NCBI RefSeq assembly: GCF_051401765.1 | Contig: NW_027480438.1 | Span: 7,130,001 to 7,194,000 of the forward strand | DNA: 64,000 nt | Source of the DNA: Calliopsis andreniformis | Lineage: Eukaryota > Arthropoda > Insecta > Hymenoptera > Andrenidae | Direction: 5' to 3' | In this document: in pieces, positions 23,501 to 36,611 of the stretch | How positions within the stretch are numbered: the first letter of the stretch is position 1 | Layout: each line of letters opens with the position of its first letter | Notes under the pieces: generated by a model | The model's database searches: none | What the model saw: the letters and a program-made list of their open reading frames with translations, nothing else | Told to the model about the DNA's origin: nothing | Program-made: the position numbers and the translations under genes

Positions 23501-25811
23501 ACCCTCAATCCTCAATTCGCAATCCTCAGTAGTCGATCTTCAATCCTCAATACTCAATATTCAATCCTCAATCCTCAATCCTCAATCCTCAATCATCATT
23601 CTTCAATTCTCAATACCCTATCCTCAATCTTCAACCTTCAATCCTCAATCCGCAATTCTCAATCCTCAATCCTCAGTCCTCGGTCCTCAAACCTCTATCC
23701 TCAACCCTCAGCCCTCATCCTCAATCCTCAATCTTCAATCCTCAATTCTCAATCTTCAACCTTCAATACTCAATCTTCATTCCTCAATGCTCAGTCCTCA
23801 AATTTCAATTCTGAATCGTCAATCCGGAACCCTCAATCTTCAGCCCTCAGTCCTCAACAATCAGTCGTCAATCCTCAATCATCAATAGAATATACTCAAT
23901 TCACAGTTTTCAATACTCAATACTCAATCTGCAATCTTCAAATCTCTATACACAAACATCAATTCCCATCACTAAACCCTCAACACTCAGTCCTCAGTGT
24001 TCAATCCTCAATCCTCAATTCTCAAACTTCAATCCTCAATACTGAACCTTCAATCCTCAATCCTCAATCCTCAGTCCTCAATCCTCAATCCTCAATCTTA
24101 ATCTTCAATCCTCAGTACTCAATCTTCAATCCTCAATCGTCAATCCTCAATCCTCTATCCTCAATCTTCAATCCTCAATACTCAATCTTCAATCCTCAAT
24201 CCTCAATCCTCAATCCTCAATCCTCAATCCTCAATCTTAATCTTCAATCCTCAGTACTCAATCTTCAATCCTCAATCCCCAATCCTCAATCCTCAATCCT
24301 CAATCTTCAATCCTCAGTACTCAATCTTGAATCCTCAATCCTCAATCCTCAATCCTCAATCCTCAATCCTCAATCCTCAATCGTCAATCTTCAATCCTCA
24401 ATACTCAATCTTCAATCCTCAATCCTCAATACTCAATACTCAATCCTCATTCTTCAATCCGCAATACCCAATCCTCAATCTTCAATCCTCAATCCTCAAT
24501 TCTCAATCCTCAATCCTCAATCCTCAGACCTCAAACATCAATACTCAACCGTCGGTCCTCATCCTCAATCCACAACCACCAATACTCAATCCTCAATCTT
24601 CAATTCTCAATCCTCAATCCTCGGTCCTCAAACCACAATCCTGAATCCTCAATCCTGAATCCTCAACCTTCAGCCCTCCGTCCTCAACAATCAGTTGTCA
24701 ATCCTCAATCCTCAAGAGAATATCATCAATTCACAGTTTTCAATACTCAATACTCAATCTGCAATCTCCAAATCTCTATCCACAATCATCAATTCTCATC
24801 ACTCAACCCTCACCGCTCAGTCTTCAATCCTCAATCCTCAGTCCTCAATCCTCAATCCTCATTCTTCAATCCTCAATACCCAATCCTCAATCTTCAATCC
24901 TCAATCCTCAATCCTCAATTCTCAATCCTCAATCCTCAATCCTCAGACCTCAAACAGCAATAGTCAACCCGCAGTCCTCGTCCTCAATCCACAACCATCA
25001 ATCCTCAATCCTCAATCTTCAATCATCAATATTCAATCTTCAGTCCTCAATCCTCAATCCTCAATCCTCAATCCTCAATCCTCAGTCCTCAAACATCTAT
25101 CCTGAATCCTCAATCCTGAATCCTCAATCTTCAGCCCTCAGTCCTCAACAATCAGTTGTCCATCCTCAATCCTCAATAGAATACCATGATTTCACAGTTT
25201 TCAATGCTCAATACTCAACCTGCAATCTTCAAATCTCTATCCACAAACATCAATTCTCATCACTCAACCCTCAACACTCGGTCCTCAATCCTCAATATTC
25301 AAGCCTCAATCCTCAATCCTCAATCCACAATCCTCAACGTTCAATCCTCAATACTCAATCTTCAATCCTCAGTCCTCAACCCTCAATCCTCAATTCGCAA
25401 TCCTCAATAGTCGATCTTCAATCCTCAATACTTAATATTCAATCCTCAATCCTCAATCCTCAATCCTCAATCATCATTCTTCAATCCTCAATACCCTATC
25501 CTCAATCTGCAATCCTCAATCCTCAATCCTCAATACCCAATCCTCAATCTTCAATCCTCAATCCTCAATCCTCAATTCTCAATCCTCAATCCTCAATCCT
25601 CAGACCTCAATCCTCAATCCTCAATCCTCAACATTCAATCCTCAATACTCAATATTCAATCCTCAATCTTCAATACTCAGTCCCCAATCCTCATTCTTCA
25701 ATCCTCATTCTTCAATCCTCAATACCCAATCCTCAATCTTCAATCCTCAATCCTCAATCCTCAATCCTCAACCTTCAATCCTCAATACTCAATCCTCAAT
25801 CCTCAATCCTC
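20512..25811. repeat. 5.3-kb block, copy 2 (offset 7971)
   Basis: This is the second copy of 12541-17840. Most of it is found a further time in the second super-repeat at offset 29695 (20806 to about 25200 gives 50501 to about 54895). One copy-specific change is the anchor at 22969, which reads ATACAATAT here but ATAGAATAT at 52664 and 14998. The AAGAGAAT-type and ACCATGATTT-type modules are at 24715 and 25176, again 461 bp apart. Confidence 0.88.
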
Positions 25812-27530
25812 AATCCTCAATCCTCAATCCTCAACATTCAATCCTCAATACTCAATATTCAATCCTCAATCTTCAATACTCAGTCCCCAATCCTCATTCT
25901 TCAATCCTCATTCTTCAATCCTCAATACCCAATCCTCAATCTTCAATCCTCAATCCTCAATCCTCAGTTCGCAATCCTCAATCCTCAATCCTCAGACCTC
26001 AGGCATCAACACTCAACCCTCAGTCCTCGTCCTCAATCCACAACCCTCAATCCTCAATCCTCAATCTTCATTCATCAATATTCAACCTTCAATCCTCAAT
26101 CCTCAATCCTCAATCCTCAATCCTCAATTCTCAATCCTCAATCCTCAATCCTCAGTCCTCAATCCTCAATCTTCAACCCGCAATCCTCAATTCTCAATCC
26201 TCAATCCTCAACCTTCAGTCCTCTCTCCTCAAACCTCAATCCTGAATCCTCAATCCTGAATCCTCAAGCTTCAGCCCTCAGTCCTCAACAATCAGTTGTC
26301 AATCCTCAATCCTCAATAGAATATCATCAATTCACAGTTTTCAATACTCAATACTCAATCTGCAATCTTTAAATCTCTATCCACAAACATCAATTCTCAT
26401 CACTCAACCCTCAACACTCAGTCCCCAATGCTCAATATTCAATCCTCAATCCTCAATCCTCAATCCGCAATCCTCAACCTTCAATCCTCAATACTCAGTC
26501 TTCAATGCTCATTCCTCAATCTTCAATCCTCAATCCTCAATCCTCAATCCTCAATCATCAATCCTCAATAATCAATCCTCAATCTTCAATACTCAATCTT
26601 CAATCCTCAATCCTCAACCCTCAATCCTCAATCCACATTCTTCAATCCTCAACACCCAATACTCAATCCTCAATCCTCAATCCTCAATCCTCAATTCTCA
26701 GTCCTCAATCCTCAATCCTCAGACCTCAGACATCAGTACTCAAACCTCAGTCCTCGTCCTCAATCCACAACCCTCAATCGTCGATCCTCAATCTTCAATC
26801 ATCAATATTCAACCTTCAGTCCTCAATCCTCAATCCTCAATCCTCAATACTCAATCCTCAATCCTCAATGTTCAATCCTCAATCCTCAATCCTCAATACT
26901 CAATCTTCAATCCTCAATCCTCAGTCCTCAAACCTCAATTCTGAATCTTCAATCCTGAGTCCTCAATCTTCAGCCCTCAGTCCTCAAAAATCAGTAGTCA
27001 ATCCTCAATCCTCAATAGAATATCCTCAATTCACAGTTTTCAACACTCAATACTCAATCTGCAATTTTCAAACCTCTATCCACAAACATCAATTCTCATC
27101 ACTCAACCCTCATCACTCAGACCTCAGTGTTCAATCCTCAATCCTCAGTTCTCAATCTTCAATCCTCAATACTGAATCTTCAATCCACAATCCTCAATCC
27201 TCAACCCTCAATCCTCAATCCTCAATCTTCAATCCTCAGTACCCAATCCTCAATTTCTATCCTCAATACGCAATCCTCAATGCTCAATCCTCAATCCTCA
27301 ATCTTCAATCCTCAATACTCAATCTTCAATCCTCAATCCTCAATCCTCAATCCTCAATCCTCAATCATCAATCCTCAATCATCAATCCTCAATCTTCAAT
27401 GCTCAATCTTCAATCCTCAATCCTCAATCTTCAATCCTCAATCCACATTCTTCAATCCTCAACTCCCAATACTCAATCTTCAATCCTCAATCCTCAATCC
27501 TCAACTCTCAATCCTCAATCCTCAATCCTC
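25812..27530. repeat. Array segment with modules at 26316 and 27015
   Basis: This region is not collinear with the second super-repeat at the usual offsets. The first part is related to 57.2-57.9 kb (anchor 26316 resembles 57819). The part from about 26.5 kb shares runs with 0.8-1.7 kb, such as the CTCAACACCCAATACTC run and a B cassette followed by CAACCCTCAATCGTCGATCC. A 6-bp unit TTTCTA near 27255 and a B-cassette TCCTCG together explain the 838-bp spacing to the next anchor (27853). Confidence 0.75.
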
Positions 27531-30037
27531 AGACCTCAAACATCAATACTCAACCCTCAGTCCTCGTCCTCAATCCACAACCCTCAATCGTCGATCCTCA
27601 ACCTTCAATCATCAATATTCAATCTTCAATCCTCAATCCTCAATCCTCAATCCTCAATACTCAATCCTCAATCCTCAATGTTCAATCCTCAATACCCAAT
27701 CCTCAATCTTCAATCCTCAATCCTCAATCCTCAATCCTCAATCCTCAATCCTCAATCCTCAGTCCTCAAACCTCACTCCTGAATCCTCAATCCTGAACCC
27801 TGAATCTTCAGCAATCAGTCCTCAACAATCAGTTGTCAATCCTCAATCCTCAATAGAATATCCTCAATTCACAGGTTTCAATACTCAATACTCAACCTGC
27901 AATCGTCAAATCTCTATCCACAAACATCAATTCTCATCACTCAACCCTCAACACTCAGTCCCCAATCCTCAATCCTCAATCCTCAATTCTCAATCCTCAA
28001 TCGTCAAACTTCAATCCTCAATACTCAATCTTCAATCCTCAATTCTCAATCCCCGGTCCACAATCCTCAATCGTCAATCTCCAATCCTGAATACTCAATC
28101 TTCAATCCTCAATCCTCAATGCTCAATTCTCAATCCTCAATCCTCATTCTTCAATACTCAATACTGAATCTTCAATCCACAATCCTCAATCCTCAACCGT
28201 CAATCGTCAATCCTCAATCTTTAATCCTCAGTCCCCAATCCTCAATCTTCTATCCTCAATCCTCAATCCTCAATCCTCAATCCTCAATCCTGAATCTTCA
28301 ATCCTCAATAATCAATCTTCAATCCTCAATCCTCAATTGTCAATCCTCAATCCTCAATCCTCAGACCTCAAACATAAATACTCAACCCTCAGTCCTCTTC
28401 CTCAATCCACAACCATCAATCCTCTATCCTGAATCTTCAATCATCAACATTCAATCTTCAATCCTCAATCCTCAATCATCAATACCCAATCCACAACCCT
28501 CAATCCTCAATCCTGAATCCTCAATCCTCAATCCTCTATCCTCAGTCCTCAAACCTCAATCCTGAATCCTCAAACCTGAATCCTCAGTCTTCAGCCCTCA
28601 GTCCTCAAAAATTAGTTGTCAATCCTCAATCCTCAATAGAATATCCTCAATTCACAGGTTTCAATATTCAATACTCAACCTGCAATCTTCAAATCTCTAT
28701 CCACAAACATCAATTCTCATCACTCAACCCTCAACACTCAGTCCCCAATCCTCAATCTTCAATCCTCAATCCTCAATCCTCAATCCTCAATCCACAATCT
28801 TCAATCCTCAATACCCAATCTTCAATCCTCAATACTCAATCCTCGGTCCTCAATCCTCAATCGTCAATCTCCACTCCTGAATACTCAATCTTCAATCCTC
28901 AATCCTCAATCCTCAATACTCAATCCTCAATCCTCAATCCTCATTCCTCAATCCTCAATACCCAATGCACAATCTTCAATCCTCACTCCTCAATCCTCAA
29001 TTCTCAATCCTCAATCCTCAATCCTCAGACCTCAAACAGCAATACACAACCCTCAGTCCTCGTCCTCAATCCACAACCATCAATACTCAATCCTCAATCT
29101 TCAATCATCAATATTCAATCTTCAGTCCTCAATCCTCAATCCTCAACCCTCAATCCTCAATCCTCAATCCTCAATGTTCAATCCGCGATACCGAATCCTC
29201 AATCCTCAATCCTCAACATTCAATCCTCAATACTCAATCTTCAATCCTCAATCCTCAGTCCTCAATCTTCAATCCTCAATGCTCAATCCTCAATCGTCAA
29301 TCCTCAGTCCTCAATCCTCAATCCTCAATCCTCAAACCTCAATCCTCAACCGTCAGTCCTCGTCCTCAAACCTCAACCCTCAATCCTCAATCCTCAATTC
29401 TCAATACTCAATAGAATATGCTGAATTCTCATGATTCAATACTCAATCCACAATATTCAATAATCAAATCTCAATCCTCAAACATCAATCCTCAACACTC
29501 AATCCACAAGAGTCAGTCCTCTCTGATCAATCCTCCATCCTCAATCCTCAATCCCCAAGCGTCAATCCTCAATCCTCAATCCTCAACCCTCAATCCTCAG
29601 TCCTCAAACCTCCACCCCGAATCCTCAATCCTGAATACTCAATCTTCAGCCATAAGACCTAAACAATCAATTGTCAATCCTCAATCCTCAATAGAATATC
29701 CTCAATTCACAGTTTTCAATACTCAATCCCCATTCTTCAATCTTCAAATCTCAATCCACAAACATCAATTCTCATCACGCAACCCTCAACACTCAGTCCT
29801 CAATCTTCAATCCTCAATCCTCAATCCTAAATCTTCAATCCTCAATACACAACCTTCAATCCTCAATCCTCAATTCTCAATCCTCAATGCGCAATACTCA
29901 ATCGTCAATCCTCAATCCCCAATCCTCAACCTTCAATCCTCAATCCTCAATCCACAATCCTCGATCCTCAATCTTAAATCCTCAATACCCAATCTTCAAT
30001 CCTCCGTCCTCAATCCTCAATCCTCAATCCTCAATCC
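27531..30037. repeat. 2.5-kb tandem block, copy 1
   Basis: This is followed immediately by a near-identical copy at 30068-32700. Anchors 27853 and 28636 recur at +2537 (30390, 31173), while 29411 and 29691 recur at +2663 (32074, 32354). The 126-bp change (18 heptamers) comes from extra units in the second copy near 31.9-32.05 kb. Two open frames of 148 codons (28119-28565 and 30656-31102) are identical in translation, which shows how similar the copies are. These are treated as non-coding. Confidence 0.88.
29335..29516. repeat. A' (divergent) module, copy at 29411
   Basis: The anchor word is ATAGAATATGCTGAATTC, which contains a GAATTC site. The following heptamers align one for one with the ordinary core: TAGAATA, then a diverged run with TCCACAA, TATTCAA and TAATCAA, then ACATCAA and CACTCAA. 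It is thus an old relative of the A module in the same register. The next ordinary module (29691) lies 280 bp (40 heptamers) downstream and has its own peculiar leader with CCATAAG and ACCTAAA. Confidence 0.82.
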
Positions 30038-31710
30038 TCAACTCTCGATCCTCAATCCTCAATCCTCAGACCTCAAACATCAATACTCAACCCTCAGTCC
30101 TCGTCCTCAATCCACAACCCTCAATCGTCGATCCTCAACCTTCAATCATCAATATTCAATCTTCAATCCTCAATCCTCAATCCTCGATCCTCAATACTCA
30201 ATCCTCAATCCGCAATGTTCAATCCTCAATACCCAATCCTCAATCTTCAATCCTCAATCCTCAATCCTCAATCCTCAATCCTCAATCCTCAATCCTCAGT
30301 CCTCAAACCTCACTCCTGAATCCTCAATCCTGAACCCTGAATCTTCAGCCCTCAGTCCTCAACAATCAGTTGTCAATCCTCAATCCTCAATAGAATATCC
30401 TCAATTCACAGGTTTCAATACTCAATACTCAACCTGCAATCGTCAAATCTCTAACCACAAACATCAATTCTCATCACTCAACCCTCAACACTCAGTCCCC
30501 AATCCTCAATCCTCAATCCTCAATTCTCAATCCTCAATCGTCAATTTTCAATCCTCAATACTCAATCTTCAATCCTCAATTCTCAATCCCCGGTCCACAA
30601 TCCTCAATCGTCAGTCTCCAATCCTGAATACTCAATCTTCAATCCTCAATCCTCAATGCTCAATTCTCAATCCTCAATCCTCATTCTTCAATACTCAATA
30701 CTGAATCTTCAATCCACAATCCTCAATCCTCAACCGTCAATCGTCAATCCTCAATCTTTAATCCTCAGTCCCCAATCCTCAATCTTCTATCCTCAATCCT
30801 CAATCCTCAATCCTCAATCCTCAATCCTGAATCTTCAATCCTCAATAATCAATCTTCAATCCTCAATCCTCAATTGTCAATCCTCAATCCTCAATCCTCA
30901 GACCTCAAACATAAATACTCAACCCTCAGTCCTCTTCCTCAATCCACAACCATCAATCCTCTATCCTGAATCTTCAATCATCAACATTCAATCTTCAATC
31001 CTCAATCCTCAATCATCAATACCCAATCCACAACCCTCAATCCTCAATCCTGAATCCTCAATCCTCAATCCTCTATCCTCAGTCCTCAAACCTCAATCCT
31101 GAATCCTCAAACCTGAATCCTCAGTCTTCAGCCCTCAGTCCTCAAAAATTAGTTGTCAATCCTCAATCCTCAATAGAATATCCTCAATTCACAGGTTTCA
31201 ATATTCAATACTCAACCTGCAATCTTCAAATCTCTATCCACAAACATCAATTCTCATCACTCAACCCTCAACACTCAGTCCCCAATCCTCAATCTTCAAT
31301 CCTCAATCCTCAATCCTCAATCCTCAATCCTCAATCTTCAATCCTCAATACTCAATCTTCAATCCTCAATACTCAATCCTCGGTCCTCAATCCTCAATCG
31401 TCAATCTCCACTCCTGAATACTCAATCTTGAATCCTCAATCCTCAATCCTCAATACTCAATCCTCAATCCTCAATCCTCATTCCTCAATCCTCAATACCC
31501 AATGCACAATCTTCAATCCTCACTCCTCAATCCTCAATTCTCAATCCTCAATCCTCAATCCTCAGACCTCAAACAGCAATACACAACCCTCAGTCCTCGT
31601 CCTCAATCCACAACCATCAATACTCAATCCTCAATCTTCAATCATCAATATTCAATCTTCAGTCCTCAATCCTCAATCCTCAACCCTCAATCCTCAATCC
31701 TCAATCCTCA

Positions 31711-31982
31711 ATGTTCAATCCGCAATACCGAATCCTCAATCCTCAATCCTCAACATTCAATCCTCAATACTCAATCTTCAATCCTCAATCCTCAGTCCTC
31801 AATCTTCAATCCTCAATGCTCAATCCTCAATCGTCAATCCTCAGTCCTCAATCCTCAATCATCAATCCTCAAACCTCAATCCTCAACCGTCAGTCCTCGT
31901 CCTCAAACCTCAACCCTCAATCCTCAATCCTCAACGTTCAATCATCAATACTCAATCTTCAATCCTCAACCCTCAATCCTGA
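31711..31982 (+). other. Stretch open in all three forward frames at once
   Basis: Three ATG-initiated open frames, 31428-31982, 31502-32077 and 31711-32325, lie in three different frames and overlap here. All read variants of SSILNPQ. One protein-coding gene cannot explain this; a heptamer without forward stops can, because three units (21 bp) give the same seven residues in each frame, rotated. Confidence 0.9.
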
Positions 31983-31997
31983 ATCCTCAATCCTCAA

Positions 31998-32179
31998 TCC
32001 TCAATATTCAACGCACAACCCTCAACCATCAATCCTCAATACTCAACGATCAATCCTCAATTCTCAATACTCAATAGAATATGCTGAATTCTCATGGTTC
32101 AATACTCAATCCACAATATTCAATAATCAAATCTCAATCCTCAAACATCAATTCTCAACACTCAATCCTCAAGACTCAG
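31998..32179. repeat. A' (divergent) module, copy at 32074
   Basis: It closely matches the module at 29335-29516; for example CATGGTTC here replaces CATGATTC. The next ordinary anchor is 32354, again 280 bp downstream. It marks the junction at which the second super-repeat copy becomes collinear with base 1 of the window. Confidence 0.82.
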
Positions 32180-35100
32180 TCCTCTCTGATCAATCCTCCA
32201 TCCTCAATCCTCAATCCCCAAGCGTCAATCCTCAATCCTCAATCCTCAACCCTCAATCCTCAGTCCTCAAACCTCCACCCCGAATCCTCAACCCTGAATA
32301 CTCAATCTTCAGCCATAAGACCTAAACAATCAATTGTCAATCCTCAATCCTCAATAGAATATCCTCAATTCACAGTTTTCAATACTCAATCCCCATTCTT
32401 CAATCTTCAAATCTCAATACACAAACATCAATTCGCATCACGCAACCCTCAACACTCAGTCCTCAATCTTCAATCCTCAATCCTCAATCCTAAATCTTCA
32501 ATCCTCAATACTCAACCTTCAATCCTCAATCCTCAATTCTCAATCCTCAATGCTCAATACTCAATCGTCAATCCTCAATCCCCAATCCTCAACCTTCAAT
32601 CCTCAATCCTCAATCCACAATCCTCGATCCTCAATCTTAAATCCTCAATACCCAATCTTCAATCCTCCGTCCTCAATCCTCAATCCTCAATCCTCAATCC
32701 TCAATCGTCAGGCTTCAATCCTCAATACTCAATCTTCAATCCTCAATCCTCAATACTCATTCCTCAATCCTCATTCTTCAATCCTCATTCTTCAATCCTC
32801 AATACCCAATCCTCAATCTTCAAACCTCAATCCTCAATCCTCAACTATCAATCCTCAATCCTCAGTCCTCAGTCCTCAAACCTCAATCCTCAACCCTCAG
32901 CCCTCATCCTCAATCCTCAATCCTCAATCCTCAGTCCTCAAACATCAATCCACATTCTTCAATCCTCAACACCCAATACTCAATCTTCAATCCTCAATCC
33001 TCAATCCTCAATTCCCAATCCTCAATCCTCAATCCTCAGACCTCAAACAGCAATACTCAACCCTCAGTCCTCGTCCTCAATCCTCAATCCTCAATCCTCA
33101 ATCCTCAATCCTCAATCCTCAATACTCAATCTTCAATCCTCAATCCTCAGTCCTCAAACCTCAATTCTGAATCCTCAATCCTGAGTCCTCAATCTTTAGC
33201 CCTCAGTCCTCAACAATCAGTAGTCAATCCTCAATCCTCAATAGAATATCCTCAATTCACAGTTTTCAACCCTCAATACTCAATCTGCAATCTTCAGATC
33301 TCTATCCACAAACATCAATTCTCATCACTTAACCCTCATCACTCAGACCTCAGTGTTCAATCCTCAATCCTCAATTGTCAATCTTCAATCCTCAATACTG
33401 AATCTTCAATCCACAATCCTCAATCCTCAACCCTCAATCCTCAATCCTCAATCTTCAATCCTCAGTCCCCAATCCTCAATTTCTATGCTCAATACTCAAT
33501 CCTCAATGCTCAATCCTCAATCCTCAATCTTCAATCCTCAATAATCAATCTTCAATACTCAATCCTCAATCCTCAATCCTCAATCCTTAATCATCAATCC
33601 TCAATCATCAATCCTCAATCTTCAATGCACAATCTTCAATCCTCAATCCTCAATCTTCAATCCTCAATCCACATTCTTCAATCCTCAACACCCAATACTC
33701 AATCTTCAATCCTCAATCCTCAATCCTCAACTCTCAATCCTCAGTCCTCAATCCTCAGACCTCAAACATCAATACTCAACCCTCAGTCCTCGTCCTCAAT
33801 CCACAACCCTCAATCGTCGATCCTCAATCTTCAATCATCAATATTCAATCTTCAATCCTCAATCCTCAATCCTCAATCCTCAATCCTCAATCCTCAGTCC
33901 TCAAACCTCAATCCTGAATCCTCAACCCTGAATCCTCAACCTTCAGCCCTCAGTCCTCTACAGTCAGTTGTCAATCCTCAATCCTCAATAGAGTATTCTC
34001 AATTCACAGGTTTCAATGCTCAATACTCAACCTGCAATCTTCAAATCTCTATCCACAAACATCAATTCTCATCACTAAACCCTCAGCACTCAGTCCCCAA
34101 TTCTCAATCTTCAATCCTCAACCTCAATCCTCAATCCTCAATCCTCAATCCTCAATCCTCAATCCTCAATCTTCAATCCTCAATACTCAATCTTCAATCC
34201 TCAATACTCAATCCTCGGTCCTCAATACTCAATCGTCAATCTCCAATCCTGAATACTCAATCCTCAATTCTCAATCCTCAATCCTCAGTCCTCAGCCCTC
34301 AAACCTCAATCCTCAATCCTCAATCTTCAATCATCAATACTCCATCTTCAATCCTCAATCCTCAACCCTCAATCCTCAATCCTCAATCCTCGGTCCTCAA
34401 TCCTCAATCGTCAATCTCCAATCCTGAATACTTAATCTTCAATCCTCAATCCTCAATCCTCGATTATCAATCCTCAATCCTCATTCTTCAATCCTCAATA
34501 CCCAATCCTCAATCTTCAATCCTCAATCCTCAATCCTCAATTCTCAATCCTCAATCCTCAGTCCTCAGTCCTCAAACCTCAATCCTCAACCCTCAGCCCT
34601 CATCCTCAATCCTCAATCCTCAATCGTCAATCTTCAATCCTCAATACTCAATCTTCAATCCTCAATCCTCAGTCCTCTATCTTCAATCCTCAATCTTCAA
34701 TCCTCAATCCTCAATCCTCAATTCTCAATCCTCAATCCTCTATCCTCAGTCCTCAAACCTCATTCCTGAATCCTCAAACCTGATTCCTCAGCCTTCAGCC
34801 CTCAGTACTCAACAGTCAGTTGTCAATCCTCAATCCACAATAGAATATCCACAATTCACACGTTTCAATACTCAATACTCAACCGGCAATCTTCAAATCT
34901 CTATCCACAAACATCAATTCTCATCACTCATCCCTCAACACTCAGTCCCCAATCCTCAATCCTCAATCCTCAATTCTCAATCCTCAATCGTCAATCTTCA
35001 GTCCTCAATCCTCAATCCTCAACCCTCAATCCTCAATCCTCAATCCTCAATGTTCAATCCGCAATATCCAATCCTCAATCTTCAATCCTCAATCCTCAAT

Positions 35101-36611
35101 CCTCAATCCTCAAACCTCAATCCTCAATCATCAGTCCTCGATCCTCAAACCTGTATCCTCAATCCTGAATCCTCAATCTTCAGACCTCAGTCCTCAACAA
35201 TCAGTCGTCAATTCTCAATCCTCAATAGAATATCATCAATTCACAGTTTTCAATACTCAATACTCAATCTGCAATCTTCAAATCTCTATCCACAAACATC
35301 AATTCTCATCACTCAGCCCTCAACACTCAGTCCCCAATCCTCAATATTCAATCCTCAATCCTCAATCCTCAATCTTCAATCCTCAATACTCAATCTTGAA
35401 TCCTCAACCCTCAATCCTCAATCCTCAATCCTCAATCCTCAATCCTCAATCGTCAATCTTCAATCCTCAATACTCAATCTTCAATCCTCAATCCTCAATA
35501 CTCAATACTCAATCCTCATTCTTCAATCCGCAATACCAAATCCTCAATCTTCAATCCTCAATCCTCAATTCTCAATCCTCAATCCTCAATCCTCAGACCT
35601 CAAACATCAATACTCAACCGTCAGTCCTCGTCCTCAATCCACAACCACCAATACTCAATCCTCAATCTTCAATTCTCAAACCTCAATCCTCAATCCTCAA
35701 TCCTCGGTCCTCAAACCACAATCCTGAATCCTCAATCCTGAATCCTCAACATTCAGCTCTCAGTCCTCAACAATCAGTTGTCAATCCTCAATCCTCAATA
35801 GAATATCATCAATTCACAGTTTTCAATACTCAATACTCAATCTGCAATCTCCAAATCTCCATCCACAAACATCAATCCTCATCACTCAACCCTCAACACT
35901 CAGTCCCCAATCCTCAATATTCAATCCTCAATCCTCAATCCTCAATCCACAATCCTCAACCTTCAATCCTCAATACTCAATCTTCAATCCTCAATCCGCA
36001 ATACCCAATCCTCAATTCTCAATCCTCAATCGTCAATCTTCAATCCTCAATACTCAATCTTCAATCCTCAATCCTCAATCCTCAATCCTCAATCCTCATT
36101 CTTCAATCTTCAATACCCAATCCTCAATCTTCAAACCTCAACCCTCAATCCTCAATTCTCAACACTCAATCCTCAGTTCTCGGTCCTCAAACCTCAATCC
36201 TCAATCCTCAATCTTCAATCCTCAATACTCAATCTTCAAACCTCAATCCTCAGTCCTCAAACCTCAATTCTGAATCCTCAATCCTGCATCCTCAATCTTC
36301 AGTCCTCAGTCCTCAACAATCAGTTGTCAATACTCAGTCCGCAATAGAATATTCTCAATTCACAGTTTTCAATACTCAATACTCAATCTGCAATCTTCAA
36401 ATCTCTACCCACAATCATCAATTCTCATCACTCAACCCTGAACGCTCAGTCCTCAATGTTCAATCCTCAATCTTCAATTCTCAATCTTCAACCCTCAATA
36501 CTGAATTTTCAATAATCAATCCCCAATCCTCAATCCTCAATCCTCAATCCTCAATCCTCAGTAATCAATCCTCAATCCTCAATACTCAACCGTCAGTCCT
36601 CAGTCCTCAAT
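32114..36611. repeat. Super-repeat copy 2, segment 1
   Basis: This is the copy of 1-4750. Anchors are 32354, 33241, 33988, 34840, 35225, 35798 and 36344. One module fewer is present because of a 252-bp deletion relative to copy 1, with the exchange point between 33998 and 34017 inside the core of the module at 33988. Single substitutions separate the copies, such as CAATTCGCATC near 32430 against CAATTCTCATC. Confidence 0.9.
33625..35727 (+). other. Shortened counterpart of the longest open frame (700 codons)
   Basis: This open frame is collinear with 1512-3866 but 84 codons shorter, because 252 bp are missing. The loss keeps the frame only because 252 is divisible by both 3 and 7. I do not call it a gene, for the reasons given at 1512-3866; the change in length between two near-identical copies is further evidence against a constrained protein. 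Confidence 0.8.

Larger units (their letters stand above)
30068..32700. repeat. 2.5-kb tandem block, copy 2
   Basis: This is the second copy of 27531-30037, with 126 bp of additional heptamers just before the A' module at 32074. Its last 0.6 kb is at the same time the start of the second super-repeat, since base 1 of the window equals 32114. This block therefore joins the two super-repeat copies, and the window likely begins inside an equivalent block. Confidence 0.85.
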
